Part shown: in pieces, positions 33,884 to 46,189 of the stretch | Layout: every line of letters starts with the position of its first letter | Numbering within the stretch: position 1 is the stretch's first letter | Assembly (NCBI GenBank): GCA_012934845.2 | Contig: WNNJ02001889.1 | Location: 59,003-123,002 of the forward strand | Direction: 5' to 3' | Source: Pomphorhynchus laevis | Lineage: Eukaryota; Acanthocephala; Palaeacanthocephala; Echinorhynchida; Pomphorhynchidae | Length of the DNA: 64,000 nucleotides | Position numbers and translations under genes: made by a program | The notes under the pieces: model-generated | Told to the model about the DNA's origin: nothing | Seen by the model: only the letters and a program-made list of their open reading frames with translations | Database searches by the model: none

Positions 33884-35074
33884 ATGTCGGAGCGTTCAAA
33901 GAACTCAATGAAAACTAATTTTCCTGCCAATGTAGTAAACGAGGTAAGTGGAGATTTAGGTTCTCTTGAATATATTCCGGAGGGTGAACTTGCCCCGGTA
34001 CCAAAATTATCCAACCTGGTGATTATCAGACTTTTGGTGCCTCTGGAAAGGCAGAACATGTTCAATGTTTTTATAAGAGGCTTTGCTCATCGATTTAAAA
34101 AAAGGATATTGTTCAATGCGATTAAATATTATGAATCTGAGATTAAAATCTCATTCTGCACTCCTGATCTCGCAATGTCGTACGTAGACTACTTTAAAAA
34201 AGAGCATTCGGAACAAGGTATAATTGCTTCCAAACCAATCCTGGCAACAATAAAGATAAATAATATGCCCACATACATTTCAGAACAAGATATATCAGCC
34301 CTAGAAACTGATTACAAAATCTCTAACGTGCGCTTTATAAAAGGGATTAAAGGCTTCCCCATTCCCGTGGCGTTCTGTAATGCCGCGGTTGATGAAGCTC
34401 TAAAACTATCGATTTCAACATGCAATCCTTTTATGGGGTATAATTTGAGATTTTCAATAATCGAAACCGACTCACTAACGTACCCTCACTGCAACAATTG
34501 TCATCAGTGGGGGCATTGGTCCACTGGATGTTCTTTACCACATAAGTGCGGCGTGTGTGGTACAACTGCTATACATCCTGAGAAGTGCGAAAGTAAGCCA
34601 TTTTGCGCAAACTGCGGTGGTGAGCACCCCGCATGGTCAAAAAAATGTAAAATCTTTAAGGCGTACCAAAAGAGACACAGGAGTGTAACAGCAAAACCGA
34701 CTAGCTTCGTGGAAGCTGTCTCGTCTAACAAGAAAGACGACAGGATGTCAAATACGGAAATTCTTAAACTTATTGAAATGCAGCATCAGGCATCAATGAT
34801 TCAACTTGAAAAATTGGTCCAAAAATTGGTGGGTCAATTAGCGGAATCCTTCCGTTCTCCTCATTCTGGGAAGACTAACAATATTAAGAAGCCACCAAAA
34901 TCTAAGAAACGAAACGGGTCAGCGCTGAGCACAGCTGTTCTGAAGCTTGCTCGGAAGGATTCGATCTGGGCTATGGCTAACGAGGGAAATGAAGATATCG
35001 CCCGTGGGCAAGCGACTTTATTTGTCGTGACGGGAAGCGGTAAATGCGACTTTTCCGCCTCTAGTTGCGACTAG
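33884..35074 (+). CDS. LINE ORF1 Gag-like protein (open, 396 aa)
   Basis: The only uninterrupted ORF1. Variable N-terminus to about residue 45. Conserved core of about 46-195 (VIIRLLVPLERQNMFNVFIRGF, FCTPDLAMSYVDYF, FCNAAVDEALKL), which may be an RRM-like RNA-binding fold (inference). Then zinc knuckles CNNCHQWGHWSTGC, CGVCGTTAIHPEKC and CANCGGEHPAWSKKC near residues 203-255, followed by a helical, Lys-rich tail. It packages the element RNA. Confidence 0.8.
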   Translation: MSERSKNSMKTNFPANVVNEVSGDLGSLEYIPEGELAPVPKLSNLVIIRLLVPLERQNMFNVFIRGFAHRFKKRILFNAIKYYESEIKISFCTPDLAMSYVDYFKKEHSEQGIIASKPILATIKINNMPTYISEQDISALETDYKISNVRFIKGIKGFPIPVAFCNAAVDEALKLSISTCNPFMGYNLRFSIIETDSLTYPHCNNCHQWGHWSTGCSLPHKCGVCGTTAIHPEKCESKPFCANCGGEHPAWSKKCKIFKAYQKRHRSVTAKPTSFVEAVSSNKKDDRMSNTEILKLIEMQHQASMIQLEKLVQKLVGQLAESFRSPHSGKTNNIKKPPKSKKRNGSALSTAVLKLARKDSIWAMANEGNEDIARGQATLFVVTGSGKCDFSASSCD

Positions 35075-35108
35075 GTGGAAGGCGTCCCACTTCGGTAACA
35101 CTTACGCA

Positions 35109-37568
35109 ATGGGAAGTAATCAAGGACCTTTTTCACTGAATATCCTTCAGTGGAATTCGGGAGGTGCTTCCGCCCTTAGCCTTCTATCTGGTAGAGATGC
35201 AGATGTTATAGTCCTTCAGGAGACGCGGTCTATCCGTCTCCCCCAGGATATTACTCGATTTATCCCTAAGCACATATACACCCACTTTACTCCTTACATA
35301 ACCCCCCCTCACTCCTCTTCATCACAAGGTCTTTTAACCCTAGTAAAAAGCTCCTTAAGATCATCCCTCCTATTAAACTACTCTTGTAGGCCCTATCTTG
35401 TTTAGCTATATCACTTTGTAAGAACGGTAAGCGTATAAGCATAGCCAATGTCTATATTCGGCCAAGAGAAATTCACAAGAACCGTGACCTCCTGGATCAA
35501 ATATTGGGGAGCGGTTATGACATGTTACTTGGTGACTTCAACGACAGAACTGGTCGTTGGATTAATGCAGCACTCCGCAGAGCAAGGATCGACTATCTTA
35601 TTCATAAACCACCTTCCCCAACCTTTCATTGCTCTACAACAAATTCTCTCCTCGACATATTACTGCTACATAAGATGTGGTTGTTGAAACCCATTTGCAC
35701 CGAGCAGTCGCGTCAACAACAGACCACCTCTCATGACCTAATTCGCTGGCGGCTAGAGGACGATACGTTGCTTAGAAGAAGGTTTCACTTTGATCCTATT
35801 AGAGTGGCCTTCTTTCAGGCAGCTATCCAACTCTTCCCCAGAATTGGAATTGAGAGTTTGACCGAATTTAATTCCTACCTCTCATCGCAAGCTACCGCGA
35901 TCCTTTCGACTACCTATAAAGGTCGAATATACAATCCTACTCCAACAAAGCTCAAGGTCCTAGCTAAAATGTTGCACTTTCCCAATCTCTCTGTTTTCGC
36001 CAGACATATCCTCTCGAATGAATATTGGAGCTCTAGATATAGGCTCCAGCTGAGCATGGATAGGGCAAGCATTGCTCACCAAAACCCTTCTCAGGCTTCC
36101 TTCTGGAAGATATTCAAGAAGGAGAAGTTTGTTTGCTGGAAGGATAGAGCCTTGGTTTGGATTGGTAGCATAGGCCTTGACAAAGTTTTAGAGGAGTCAC
36201 TTTCCTTACATAATTATGGAGCCACTCATTCTCCCCAACCAATCCCGCCTTGGTGTGACTTCAGGAGTAGGGACTTATCTGTTACAGATATCCTTAACTC
36301 CTGGGGACCACTCCCGGGCACCTCCAAATCCCACGCGCCACTCACCACTCGTGTCTGTCAGCTTTTGACATACAGTCAGAGAAAGGAGGTCGCCATCACA
36401 ATGCTATTAGCCTCCCCGTCTGACATAGCGGAAATCAACATCAGCCGTCGAGTTTTTTTTACCTAAAAAGAGATTAATCACTTGTCCTAAAGATCTGCGG
36501 CCCATCTCGATTCAAAACGCCCTCATATCCATCTACGAGAAAGCGCTTGCGCGTAGAATCCGCGTTCATTTATGTAGGCGTAATTTGATCCCACCGAGTT
36601 TTAATGGGTTTGTCAAAGGGCGCTCGGTTCATTCAGCAATTGGTGAAGTGCATCAGTTTTGTCAGGATAATAGTCATCAGCTTGCTGTGGCTGTTTTTCT
36701 TGATTTTTCAGCTGCATTTGACCGGATCTCCATTCCCTTCGTTATCTCCTCTCTCAGGTCCCTCGGGTTGCCTGCGAGAATTGTTAACAGGGTGGAGATA
36801 TTGTTGTACACCAAGCGGTTCTACTATGAAGACGACCCTGATGCGCGTCAGTTCTACCCTATTACAGGTGTACCTCAAGGATCCCCACTTTCTCCTATCT
36901 TATATCTTGCTGCATCCATTGTATTATTCAAGAATTTTAAACGTGATCAACATCTAGTGGTATATGCTGATGATACCACAGCCTTGTTCTCTGGACGCAG
37001 GTGCAAAGATGTAATCTCTGACATCAGCCGTTTCTTTTTAAGATTAAAAGATCAGTTGCCCCCATCCAATCTTATTTTAAACTCCTCTAAATCACAGGTG
37101 GTTGTCTTTAATGGCGTTCCTGCCACCAAAAAGAAACTTAAGAGACTAGTACTCTCTACACTCTCCTCCATTTTGCAGCATCAACCACTCCCCATCTTCA
37201 CGAGTCGAGTAAAATATCTGGGGTTCACCGTTACGGTGAATTGGTCGGCGAAAGCTGACCTGGATAGACTTAAACGTATCCTGAAGAAAGCTAGGTTGGC
37301 TCTGAAATGGGCCCAGCATCTGTCATTGAATGGGATAACCCAAGTGCGCTTCTGGGGTACTTGGGCTATCTCGGGATTAGTCTTCTTCTCACGAGGACGT
37401 CCCCCAGAACAAATACTAAGGTTTCTCAAGCTCCTCATCTCGAGATTACCAACCATAGTCCGCCTTGACTGGACTCTTAGGTGTGTGAGAGACCCCGAAT
37501 GGTTCAGTCAGAGGGCGGCGCGCTGGTGCGGCCGAGGGGCTCAGATCCCTCTGGACCTGAGGCCGTGA
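35109..37568 (+). pseudogene. LINE ORF2, broken
   Basis: Pieces 35109-35405, 35504-36466 and 36585-37568 cover endonuclease, linker and reverse transcriptase. Breaks lie near 35400 and near 36460 within a T run. Motifs QWNSGG, GDFNDR, FLDFSAAFDRI, GVPQGSPLSP and VVYADDT are intact. Confidence 0.75.
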
Positions 37569-37919
37569 ATATAAGTTGAAGATTTCAAAATACACGTCGT
37601 GAACAGTTTCTATTTTAAGTTGTCTTTTGCATGTTTTGTTTCTTAAGTTTTTATCAATTATATAGTTATTAATTAAACCCTTACTTACTTATAATTTACT
37701 CAATTCGTCGAAATACAAAAATAATCGCATCTGGCCTAATTTGTCGAAATTTGAAAATATCTATTTTATTGATTAAAATTCAAAATTATAATAATAGATT
37801 TTCTTACTCACATAAGGATAAATAAATAATTACAACCGTTAAATAGTCTAAGATAAATAGTTCCGAAGCGAATAATCATGATCATTATTATCGGAGTCTT
37901 CACCTTTATTCTGGCCTCA

Positions 37920-40369
37920 AATACATAGGGATCTGAGCCCCCAACCAATCCAACCCGCCGCTTTCCGATTGAACCACCCGGGGTCTTTCACACCCCCCCC
38001 GAAGAATCCAATCGTTGTGGACGATGCTGGGTAAACGAGAGACGAGGAGCTTAAGAAACCTTAGCCTTTGCTCAGGGAGACGTCTTCTTGAGAAGAATAC
38101 TAATCACAACATAGCCCAGTTATTCCAAAGGCGTACCTGGGTTTGCCCATTCAACTACAGATCCTGAGCTCGTTTCAGAGCGCACCTAGCTCTCTTCAGG
38201 ATACGTTTGAGCCTATCCAGGTCGGCTTTCGCCGACCAGTTCACCGAAACGGTTAACCCCAGGTATTTTACTCGACTTGTGAAGGAAGGGAGTGGTTCAG
38301 AGGCGAATATGGAGGAGAGCGCAGAGAGTGCTAGTCTCTTAAGTTTTTGCTTTTTAGCAGGGGAGCTATGAAAGACAATTACCTGCGATTTGGCGGAATT
38401 ATGAACAAGGTTGGACCTCGGCAGCTGGCCTTTTAATCTTAAAAAGAAGCGGCTGATGTCCGAGACTACGTCTTCACACCTGCGTCTAGAGAACATGGCT
38501 GAGGTGTCATCAGCGTACACCACTAGACGTTGGTCACGTTTAAATATTTTGAATAGATTGATGGGGGCAGCAAGATATAAGATAGGAGTGAGTGGGGAGT
38601 CTTGATGCCCACCCGTAATAGGGTATAACTGACGCGTATCAGGGTCGTCATCATAATAAAATCGCTTGGTGTACAGCAGTATCTCCACCCTGTTAACAAT
38701 TCTCGCAGGCAACCCGAGGGACCTGAGAGAAAGAGATAACAAAGGGAATTGAGATGCGGTCAAATGCAGCAGAAAAATCAAGGAAAACAACCACAGTTAG
38801 CTGATGAAAGTTCTCCCCATAAAACCGATGCACTTCACCAACTGCTAAATGGACCGAGCGACCTTCGACAACCCCATGGAAACCAGATGGGATTAAATTT
38901 TTCCTAATCAGATGATTGCGGATTCTACGTGCAAGCGCTTTTTCGTAGATCGAGACGAGGGAATTTTGAATCGAAATGGGCCGTAGGTCTTTTGGACAAG
39001 AGACCGAAAATTTTTTGGAATAAAAATTCTCTTGCTAATGTTGATGCCGGCCACATCGGATGGGGTGGCTTATAGCATTGTGACGACAACCTCCATTTTT
39101 GATCGGCTGTCAAAAGTTGACAGACACGGGAAGAGAGTGGAGCGACGGTTTTGAAGGTGCCCGAAAGAGGCCCCCATGCGTTGAGAATATCTGTGACAGA
39201 TAAGTCTCTGATCCTGAAATATCCCCAAGGCGGGATTGGTTGCGAAGATTGCGTGGCTTCATAATTGTGAAGGGCTAGTGACTGCTTTAAAACTTTATCA
39301 AGGCCTATGCTACCGATCCAACCCAAAGCCTTATCCCTCCAACAAACGAACTTCTCCTTCTTGAATATCTTCCAAAAGGAAGACTTAGAAGGGTTAAGAC
39401 GAGAAATGTTCGTCCTATCCCTACTCAGCTGGAACCAATATCTGGTGCGCCAGTATTTATTTGAGATGATTTGTCTGGCGTAGGAAGAGAGATTAGGGAG
39501 GTTCAACAGTTTAGCTAGAACCTTGAGTTTTGTCGGAGTGGGATTGAAAATGCGACCTTTAAAGGTTGTCGAAAGCAACGCGGTAGCTTGCCAAAAGAGG
39601 TAGGAATTAAATTCGGTTAAACTCTCATTAACAATTCGGGGAAAGCGTTGGATAGCTGCCTGGAAGAAAGCCACTCTGATCGGGTCAAAGTGGAATCTTC
39701 TACCAAGCAGCATATCCTCTTCTAACCGCCAACGAATTAGATCATGAGAGGTGGACAGATGTTGTCGCGACTGCTCCGTGCAGAAGGGTTTTAACAACCA
39801 CCTCTCGTGGAGCAGTAATAAGCCGAGGAGTGAAATCGTTGATGTGCAATGAAAGGTGGGGTCGGTGGTTTGTGAATAAGATAACTGTTCCTGGCTCTGC
39901 GGAGTGCTGCATTAATCCGACGACCAGTTCTGTCGTTGAAGTCACCTAGTACCATGTCGTAGCCGCTATCAATAATACCATCCAGGATGGCACGATTCTT
40001 GTGAATCTCCCCTAAACGGATGTATACATTGGCTAGACTGAGGCGCTTACCGTTCTTTACGAGTGAAACTACCAAACAAGACAGGGCTGAACAAGAGTAA
40101 TTTAGCAAGAGGGAAGATCTTAAGGAGCACTTAACTAATGTCAAGAGTCCTTGAGATGAAGAGGAGTGAGGTGGGGTTATGTACGGAGTATAGTGGGAAC
40201 AAATTTGGTTTGGGATAAATCGAGTAATGTCCTGGGGGAAACGGATAGACCGCGTCTCCTGAAGGATTATAACATCTGCGTCTATTCCAGATAAAAGTCT
40301 AAGGGCAGAAGCAGCTCCCGAATTCCGCTGAAGAATATTCAGTGAAAAATGCTCGGGTTTACTCACCAT
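37920..40369 (-). pseudogene. LINE ORF2, broken
   Basis: Endonuclease 40369-39791, linker 39797-38925, reverse transcriptase 38790-38155 with VVYADDT, and the decayed C-terminus down to about 37920. Several frameshifts. Confidence 0.7.
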
Positions 40370-40426
40370 TGTAGAAGATCAGTTGGACGGGAGCTGCCAA
40401 CCTAGACAGTACTTGGTGCAGGAGGG

Positions 40427-41632
40427 TCACCTCCTGCCACTAGCCCCATTCGGGGTTCGAGCCCCCTGGGCAATATCTTCATTTCTTCGGGCGTTCTTAA
40501 TCTTTAGTAGTCTTCCTATTTTTAACTGCGGAACCTTGGGTACTGATGCACCGCGTTTGTTCGCTTGGAGAACAGCAGCGGACGGCGCTGGTGCCGCGCC
40601 AAGGTATACCGAAACAAGTTGTTCAATCATGCGTCGTATTGTTTCAATAGCTTCATTGTTTTTTAGAATTACGATTTTCAATATATCAGAATCAGACATT
40701 TGTCTATCATTACTTTGAGTCTTTGAAGCTTCGGCGAAGGATTTAGGCCGGTTCTCAGTAATAAATATTTTTTTGTAATTCTTGAATGCTGGACATCGTG
40801 GGGACCAAGCCGGATGAGATCTATTACAATTAGAGCAGGCTGGTAGGGCAGCACATTTTTCACCATTTAGTAAATTATGGCAATTATCTTCACCACACAC
40901 CCCACAGTGCGGAGTTGAATTGCAAGAATATTTCGAGTGTCCCTACTTGTGGCAGGAGCAGCAGTTAGGATAGGTCAAGTTATTTTGATCTATCATTTGA
41001 AATAATAAATTATATCCCAGAAAAGGATTTGTTTTATTCTTAAATGTCAATTGCCCGTTATTAATTTCTGACGAGCAAAAAGCGATAGGGAGATCAGCTC
41101 CATCCCTCCCCCTTAAGTTGACCCAAATTGGATAGGCCAAATTTGCTTTGGAGTAACTCAAGATCCTCGACCTCCATTTGGAGGTGAAAATTGGTGATTC
41201 TAATTGAGGCTATTATTGGTTTTACCATTATTGAACCAGTTAATGACAGGTGTTCCAAGAAATACTGATAATATTCATTTAGTAGATCGGATGACGCAAA
41301 AGAGACTCTCAGGGAGTTGTCAAAAATTTTTACGTTGTTGAAAACGACTCTATTATTAAACTTTAGAACAAACTTCCGTAGGAATGTACGGAACAAAAGA
41401 AGTTTCTCGATTGGCTTAGTTGCCGTAATTATAGCCAAATTTGATATTTTTTGACTGGGGGGAGTAACTCTTCCTCATTAACAAACAAAGAAACGTCACT
41501 TACCGTTCCATTATGGTTGCAATTTGAAAGTAAACCTAGCTTTGATGAAATTTCGTTGTGATTTGTTGAGTTTTGAATCATTTCAGCAGCAAAAATGCTT
41601 TCCTTTGTAGCTCCGACGTGTACACTTTTCAT
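40427..41632 (-). pseudogene. LINE ORF1 (Gag-like), broken
   Basis: Starts MKSVHVGATKES. Conserved core FRTFLRKFVLKFNNRVVFNN, then knuckles ending CSNCNRSHPAWSPRC and a Lys/Arg-rich tail. At least three frame changes. N-terminus unrelated by eye to those of copies 1-3. Confidence 0.65.
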
Positions 41633-41709
41633 TTTAAAATTATAAAATAGAGGATTTCACACAATTGCTACCGATTTGCTAATATAATACAAAACTCGGG
41701 TTTTTTATT

Positions 41710-42364
41710 TTTTTTATGTCGTTAGTACAAATGAATTTGTACTTTAATGAGTTAAAGTACAAATCAGATTAATTAATCGGGTCCAAGTATATTAAATTAT
41801 TTATCAATTAAAAATAAATGATAAATAAAAATTAAATAATAAATAATAAATAATTAAATAATTATAAATAATTTGATAATTTAATAGAGAATTTATTTTA
41901 TAAAAAGGTTTATTTCAATATTTCAATAGCTGCTGCTATCATTATCGGGAACTTTAGTTTCACAACACAAAGTGATACATAACTGTTACTGGCATATTTA
42001 AATTAATATCATCACGGCGGCAATTTAAATTAAAATTATGAAACGTTAAAAGTTTTCAGACAATTCGTAGTTTATTCAGATAATTTAAAAGTATAAAGAA
42101 AATTGATTTGTCAGAAAAATAAACTATAAAAAATAAATATAGGCAGCCTGATATACTTTAATATTTTCAAACATGTTTTAAATATTTTTTTAATGTAAAT
42201 ATTAAAATTAGATTTATTTCATTTAAAATAAACGAAAACTTACGGAATTTTAAAAGCTCGATTAAAATTTAAAATTCAAATGTTAAATACATTCATACAT
42301 TTAAATAAACATCGATTGGAATAGAAGTATTGAATAAATACTCGAATGAGAAGGTTACAAAAAT
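41710..42364. other. AT-rich spacer
   Basis: No gene. A worn Naiad-like terminus (ATTAATCGGGTCC on plus) may lie near 41768-41900. Confidence 0.4.
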
Positions 42365-44280
42365 CAAATCAGTTAACTGAGTCTGCTTTTTTAATATAAT
42401 TATAATATAAAAATAATAACAATAATAATGATAAATCAAGATTTAATAATTAAACAATAAATAATTAAAAATAATAAAATTATAATAAAATCAAAGTTAA
42501 TTTTTATGAATTGATTGATAAATAACATACAATGTATCAGAATATGAGTTAGAGGTTATCAGGAGGAACTGTTATATTATCAGGTTTCGCCTCTTATTCC
42601 TCGACCTAATATTATTTCGCAGTGGCGAAATACATGCTAATGACGTATTTGCTCTAATGAAATGAAATTTGATTATTGAGTGTACCTTATTCTAATACAA
42701 AGTATATTATTTATTATTCATCTATAAAAACTTTCCGCTTAAAATTTAAAATTTATTTTTAATATTATTGTGTTGATTTAAATATTTTACTATTTTCTGT
42801 TTGATGATATTTTTAGTAACATAGTTTAAAATATCCATATCTTAAATTATTTAAATGATTTTGAAAAAGGCAATATCATTACATATTATAGCAATTCTTA
42901 AAATTTAATGATTTAATTTATTATATTTTATATTATATGGTATGTACGAATGGTCATGAAAAAATATGTTTATTGTAAATTAAAACATCTCATCTTTACG
43001 ATATAAAAGAATAATAGTTTTAATTGATGTTAATTTAATGTTCATATCTAGATATATATCTTCTTTATCATCAATATTTGTTTTACTAAGAATAAGGCTA
43101 GCTGAGTAAATTGGTTCGCTTATTGAATAAAAATTGTTAGAGTAAAATAGATATATTTTATCAATGTATCAAAAAAAATATTTCGTATTTTTATAAAATT
43201 AAAATTTTTTTTTCGCACAGTTATGAACAAATTCATATTCTATAAGGCTTAAAAGCAAGTGAGCTATAATTGGGCTACTATTACCACCCATTGGAACACC
43301 TTTTACTTGTCTAAATATAGATGTCCCTACTTTTAAATAATTTTGATTTATCAAAATATTTAAGGATTCTATTAATTCAATTTTATCCATATATTTATAT
43401 TTACTTGATGGTTTAATTTTTGTTAGATAGGCGTTATAGTTATTATAACATATATATGTATATATTTTTCCGAATATAAGGTTAATTAATTTTACTAATG
43501 CTTCTTTAATATCTACTAAATCTAGATTTGTATAAAGCGTACTAAAATCGTATGTATTTATATTTTGAAAATTTATTCCTTTTGTCTCTTCTAAAAATTC
43601 TTTTGTAGAATTAATACTAAAATAGTGTTTTATACCAGTATTAATTTTGATTAATTTAAAATATTTTTTGGTGTGCTTTAATTACTTTAAGTATTTTATT
43701 CATATAGACAGAAAGTGGTTTTATTGGATTTTTATGTAATTTTGGATTCGAAAATTATAGGAATTTATAGTTTTAAAATTATTTATAGTTTTAAAACTAT
43801 TTATTAAAATTATGGTTTTATTAGTAAGCTTTTATTAGTATATAAACTTTTACTATTAATCGACTTATCGAAGTAAGCATTTAAGTGATTATATAACGAA
43901 TTGTAAATTTTATTTTTGTCGTTGTTATTATTTAATCTATATTTATACCCTTTTAATAGCAGCTTTATTAATTCACAATTTTCAATTAATTCTAGATTAT
44001 GGGTACATATTTATCAAAACTAAGACTTTTACAATTGCATTCTGTTTCCATTATGTTTCTAATATTATCGTTGCATATTGATTTCAATTTTTTATTATGT
44101 GTTTATATTTTTTATTATGTGTTTATATTTAAATCATTATAATTAACTTCTTTCATTAGTATATCATAATAAAGCTTTTTGCAAATGGAGACAAGTTATT
44201 ACTAGCTTTATCAATAGTTGTTATTATATAGTTGTCCTTTAATTTAGTAAGTTATGTATACATATCTCTATTAATTTGAT
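42365..44280 (-). mobile_element. Naiad-like Penelope element, copy A (3' half)
   Basis: Minus strand. Reverse transcriptase core near 43390-43080: KVGTSIFRQVKGVPMGGNSSPIIA (motif B) and a YIDDI-type motif C downstream. The coding part is followed by the family 3' tail with a decayed hairpin core (42540-42660) and the terminus ACTCAGTTAACTGATTTG near 42365-42385. Upstream, 43900-44110 matches 44570-44890 of copy B, so the two are neighbouring copies. Broken, with several breaks. Penelope-like elements copy themselves with a reverse transcriptase related to telomerase. Confidence 0.7.
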
Positions 44281-44289
44281 CTTTCTTTT

Positions 44290-44430
44290 TATAATTAAAT
44301 CAGCTAACTGAGTCTACGTATTGTTATATAATTATAAAATAAACAAAACATAATAATGCTAAATCAAAATTTAATAATTAAATAATAAAATTAATAATTG
44401 TTTTTAGATTTTCTATAATTTTAATCAAGT

Positions 44431-44461
<31 letters not shown>

Positions 44462-45905
44462 ATTTAAAATAAACGTCATTTTTATGAATTGACTAATAAA
44501 TAACAGACGTTGTAAAATTATTTTTAATTTTATCAAATATATAATCTTTCCAAATGTTTATCTTTAATGTATTTAAGCTTTTACTATTAATCAACTCATC
44601 AAAGTAAGCATTAAATTTAGATTTAGCATTATTATGTTTTGTTTATTTTATAATTATATTAAATACGTAGACTCAGTTAGCTGATTTAATTTAAGTCATT
44701 ATATAAAAATTTTATTTTTATTTTATACCCTTTTGATAGCATTTTCTTTAATTCGTTGTTTTCAATTAATTCTAGATTATGAGTGCATATAGGTTCATTT
44801 ATTTTATCAAAATTAACATGTTTGTAATTACATTCAGTTTCTATGATGTTTCTAATATTATCGTGACATATAGATTTCAATTCTATATTATAATTACAAA
44901 TTTTTCGTCCTAATGGTGGTAGGAGTTTATACCTTATTTTAGGAATATATTTACTTAAATCTGACCCTACTATTTCTTTACTTTCAGAATTATTTAAAAG
45001 TCCGGCTATATTTATGTTATCTATACATTTATTAATGAAGTTTATGATTAATGTATATTTTCTATTGTTATTATTTACATCTATTGTACGATTATAGTAT
45101 TTTGTATTACAATAACTGTCTATTATACAACTTGGCCTATCATAGTCGTTAATTAATTTTTGATTTATTGATCATATGATATCTTTTGAAAAACTTCTTA
45201 TATTAACATAAAGATCTTTTAGCCTATTATCTCTTAAAAGTTGTTTTAATATTTCTAATCGTTCATTTATATACATATATTTTTTAATATTTTTAACTCT
45301 ATTTTTCTTATTCTTTTTATCACCATGACTTCTTGGTTTGCGTTTAACCGGATTATTATAATATAGTTGTTTATTATGTATTATACTACTTCTGCAATCC
45401 CTTGTACCACGTCATTCAATCCTAATGGGTATATGAAAATAAGCGTTTTAATCCAAAAATCTTCTTTTTCTAATAGTTTTTGATTTAATATTGAAATGTT
45501 TTCTTCGATAATATGTTCTAAAATAAATAATTTACAGTTTTTAATATCATGTCCTATTAATCTGATATGTTTATGAAATATAGTTTGACTATTATGCTGT
45601 ATATTATATATGTGTGGCCTAAACCTAGTTTTTAACATTTGATATGTTTTTCCTATATATTGCAATCCACATGTACATTGTATTAGATACACTACACATG
45701 CGGTATTGCAGTTACAATTATTATTAATATTTAATAAAAATACATTTGTTTGTCGTATTACTTACAATACAATTATTATTTATAACATCACAGACTTTAT
45801 ATTTTTTTCTGTTACATTTAAAAGATCTAAAATTAAAATCTTTAGTACTTACGTATTTTTCCAATCTGGCTGAGTACATGTAACTTTTGTTAAGTAATAT
45901 TTTTT
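44290..45905 (-). mobile_element. Naiad-like Penelope element, copy B with N-terminal GIY-YIG
   Basis: On the minus strand the nuclease (45710-45390) comes before the start of the reverse transcriptase region, the reverse of ordinary Penelope order. This matches the Naiad/Chlamys group of permuted Penelope-like elements. Upstream of the nuclease is a Cys-containing stretch (FKCNRKKYKVCDVI). Two inverted copies of the family terminus (44292-44310 and 44663-44690) mark an insertion inside the coding part. Broken, with several breaks. Confidence 0.7.
45381..45710 (-). pseudogene. GIY-YIG endonuclease domain of Naiad-like element
   Basis: Reads VYLIQCTCGLQYIGKTYQMLKTRFRPHIYNI, then HKHIRLIGHD, and ends LLEKEDFWIKTLIFIYPLGLND. 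The GIY-YIG signature is represented by VYLIQ...YIGKT, with the following Arg and His residues. EDFWI-L---P-GLN is the typical end of the domain in the permuted group. The domain nicks DNA to prime insertion. Fossil; not part of a host gene. Confidence 0.75.
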
Positions 45906-45929
45906 AAGTTAATTTTTTGGTGTCACCAC

Positions 45930-46105
45930 CTAGTTGAGTTGACTCAGACTGAACTTACAACGGGCCATCCAGCAGCATCTGACAGGGGGCTGCCCTGCTT
46001 ATGGCGGTTTCAGGCTGGAGCAAGATCTATAAAGATCTTCCACCTTCACTCCACGCGCTACGTGGCCTGGCGTAGCGCCTGGATTTGCTGGAAACCAAGT
46101 CAAGT
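45930..46105. other. GC-rich structured island of unknown origin
   Basis: An abrupt 175-bp block of about 55% GC in AT-rich surroundings. It contains nested inverted pieces: CAGGGGGC/GCCCTG, AGATC-TATAA-GATCT, and CCACGCGCTACGTGG followed by CCTGGCGTAGCGCCTGG. It sits just upstream of the 5' side of Naiad copy B, so it could be that element's 5' region or a separate small insertion. No convincing reading frame. Confidence 0.4.
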
Positions 46106-46189
46106 AAATATAATAATTTGCAATTAAATGATTATAGTTACTAATGAATAATTAAATGAACTAATTTACTGAAATAATAATGAATATAT

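Larger units (their letters stand above)
33860..37780 (+). mobile_element. LINE copy 3, near full length
   Basis: Directly downstream of copy 2 in the same orientation. ORF1 is open (396 aa), the ORF1-ORF2 gap is 34 bp, and ORF2 is interrupted. Its 3' end abuts the 3' end of copy 4 near 37780, tail to tail. Confidence 0.8.
37800..41700 (-). mobile_element. LINE copy 4, most decayed of the cluster
   Basis: ORF1 pieces lie between 41632 and 40427 and ORF2 pieces between 40369 and 37920, all on the minus strand. The 3' tail TTTATTTATCC is at 37820-37832. Several frame breaks and a weaker zinc-knuckle region (NCCSCHK) make it the oldest looking copy. Confidence 0.75.
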
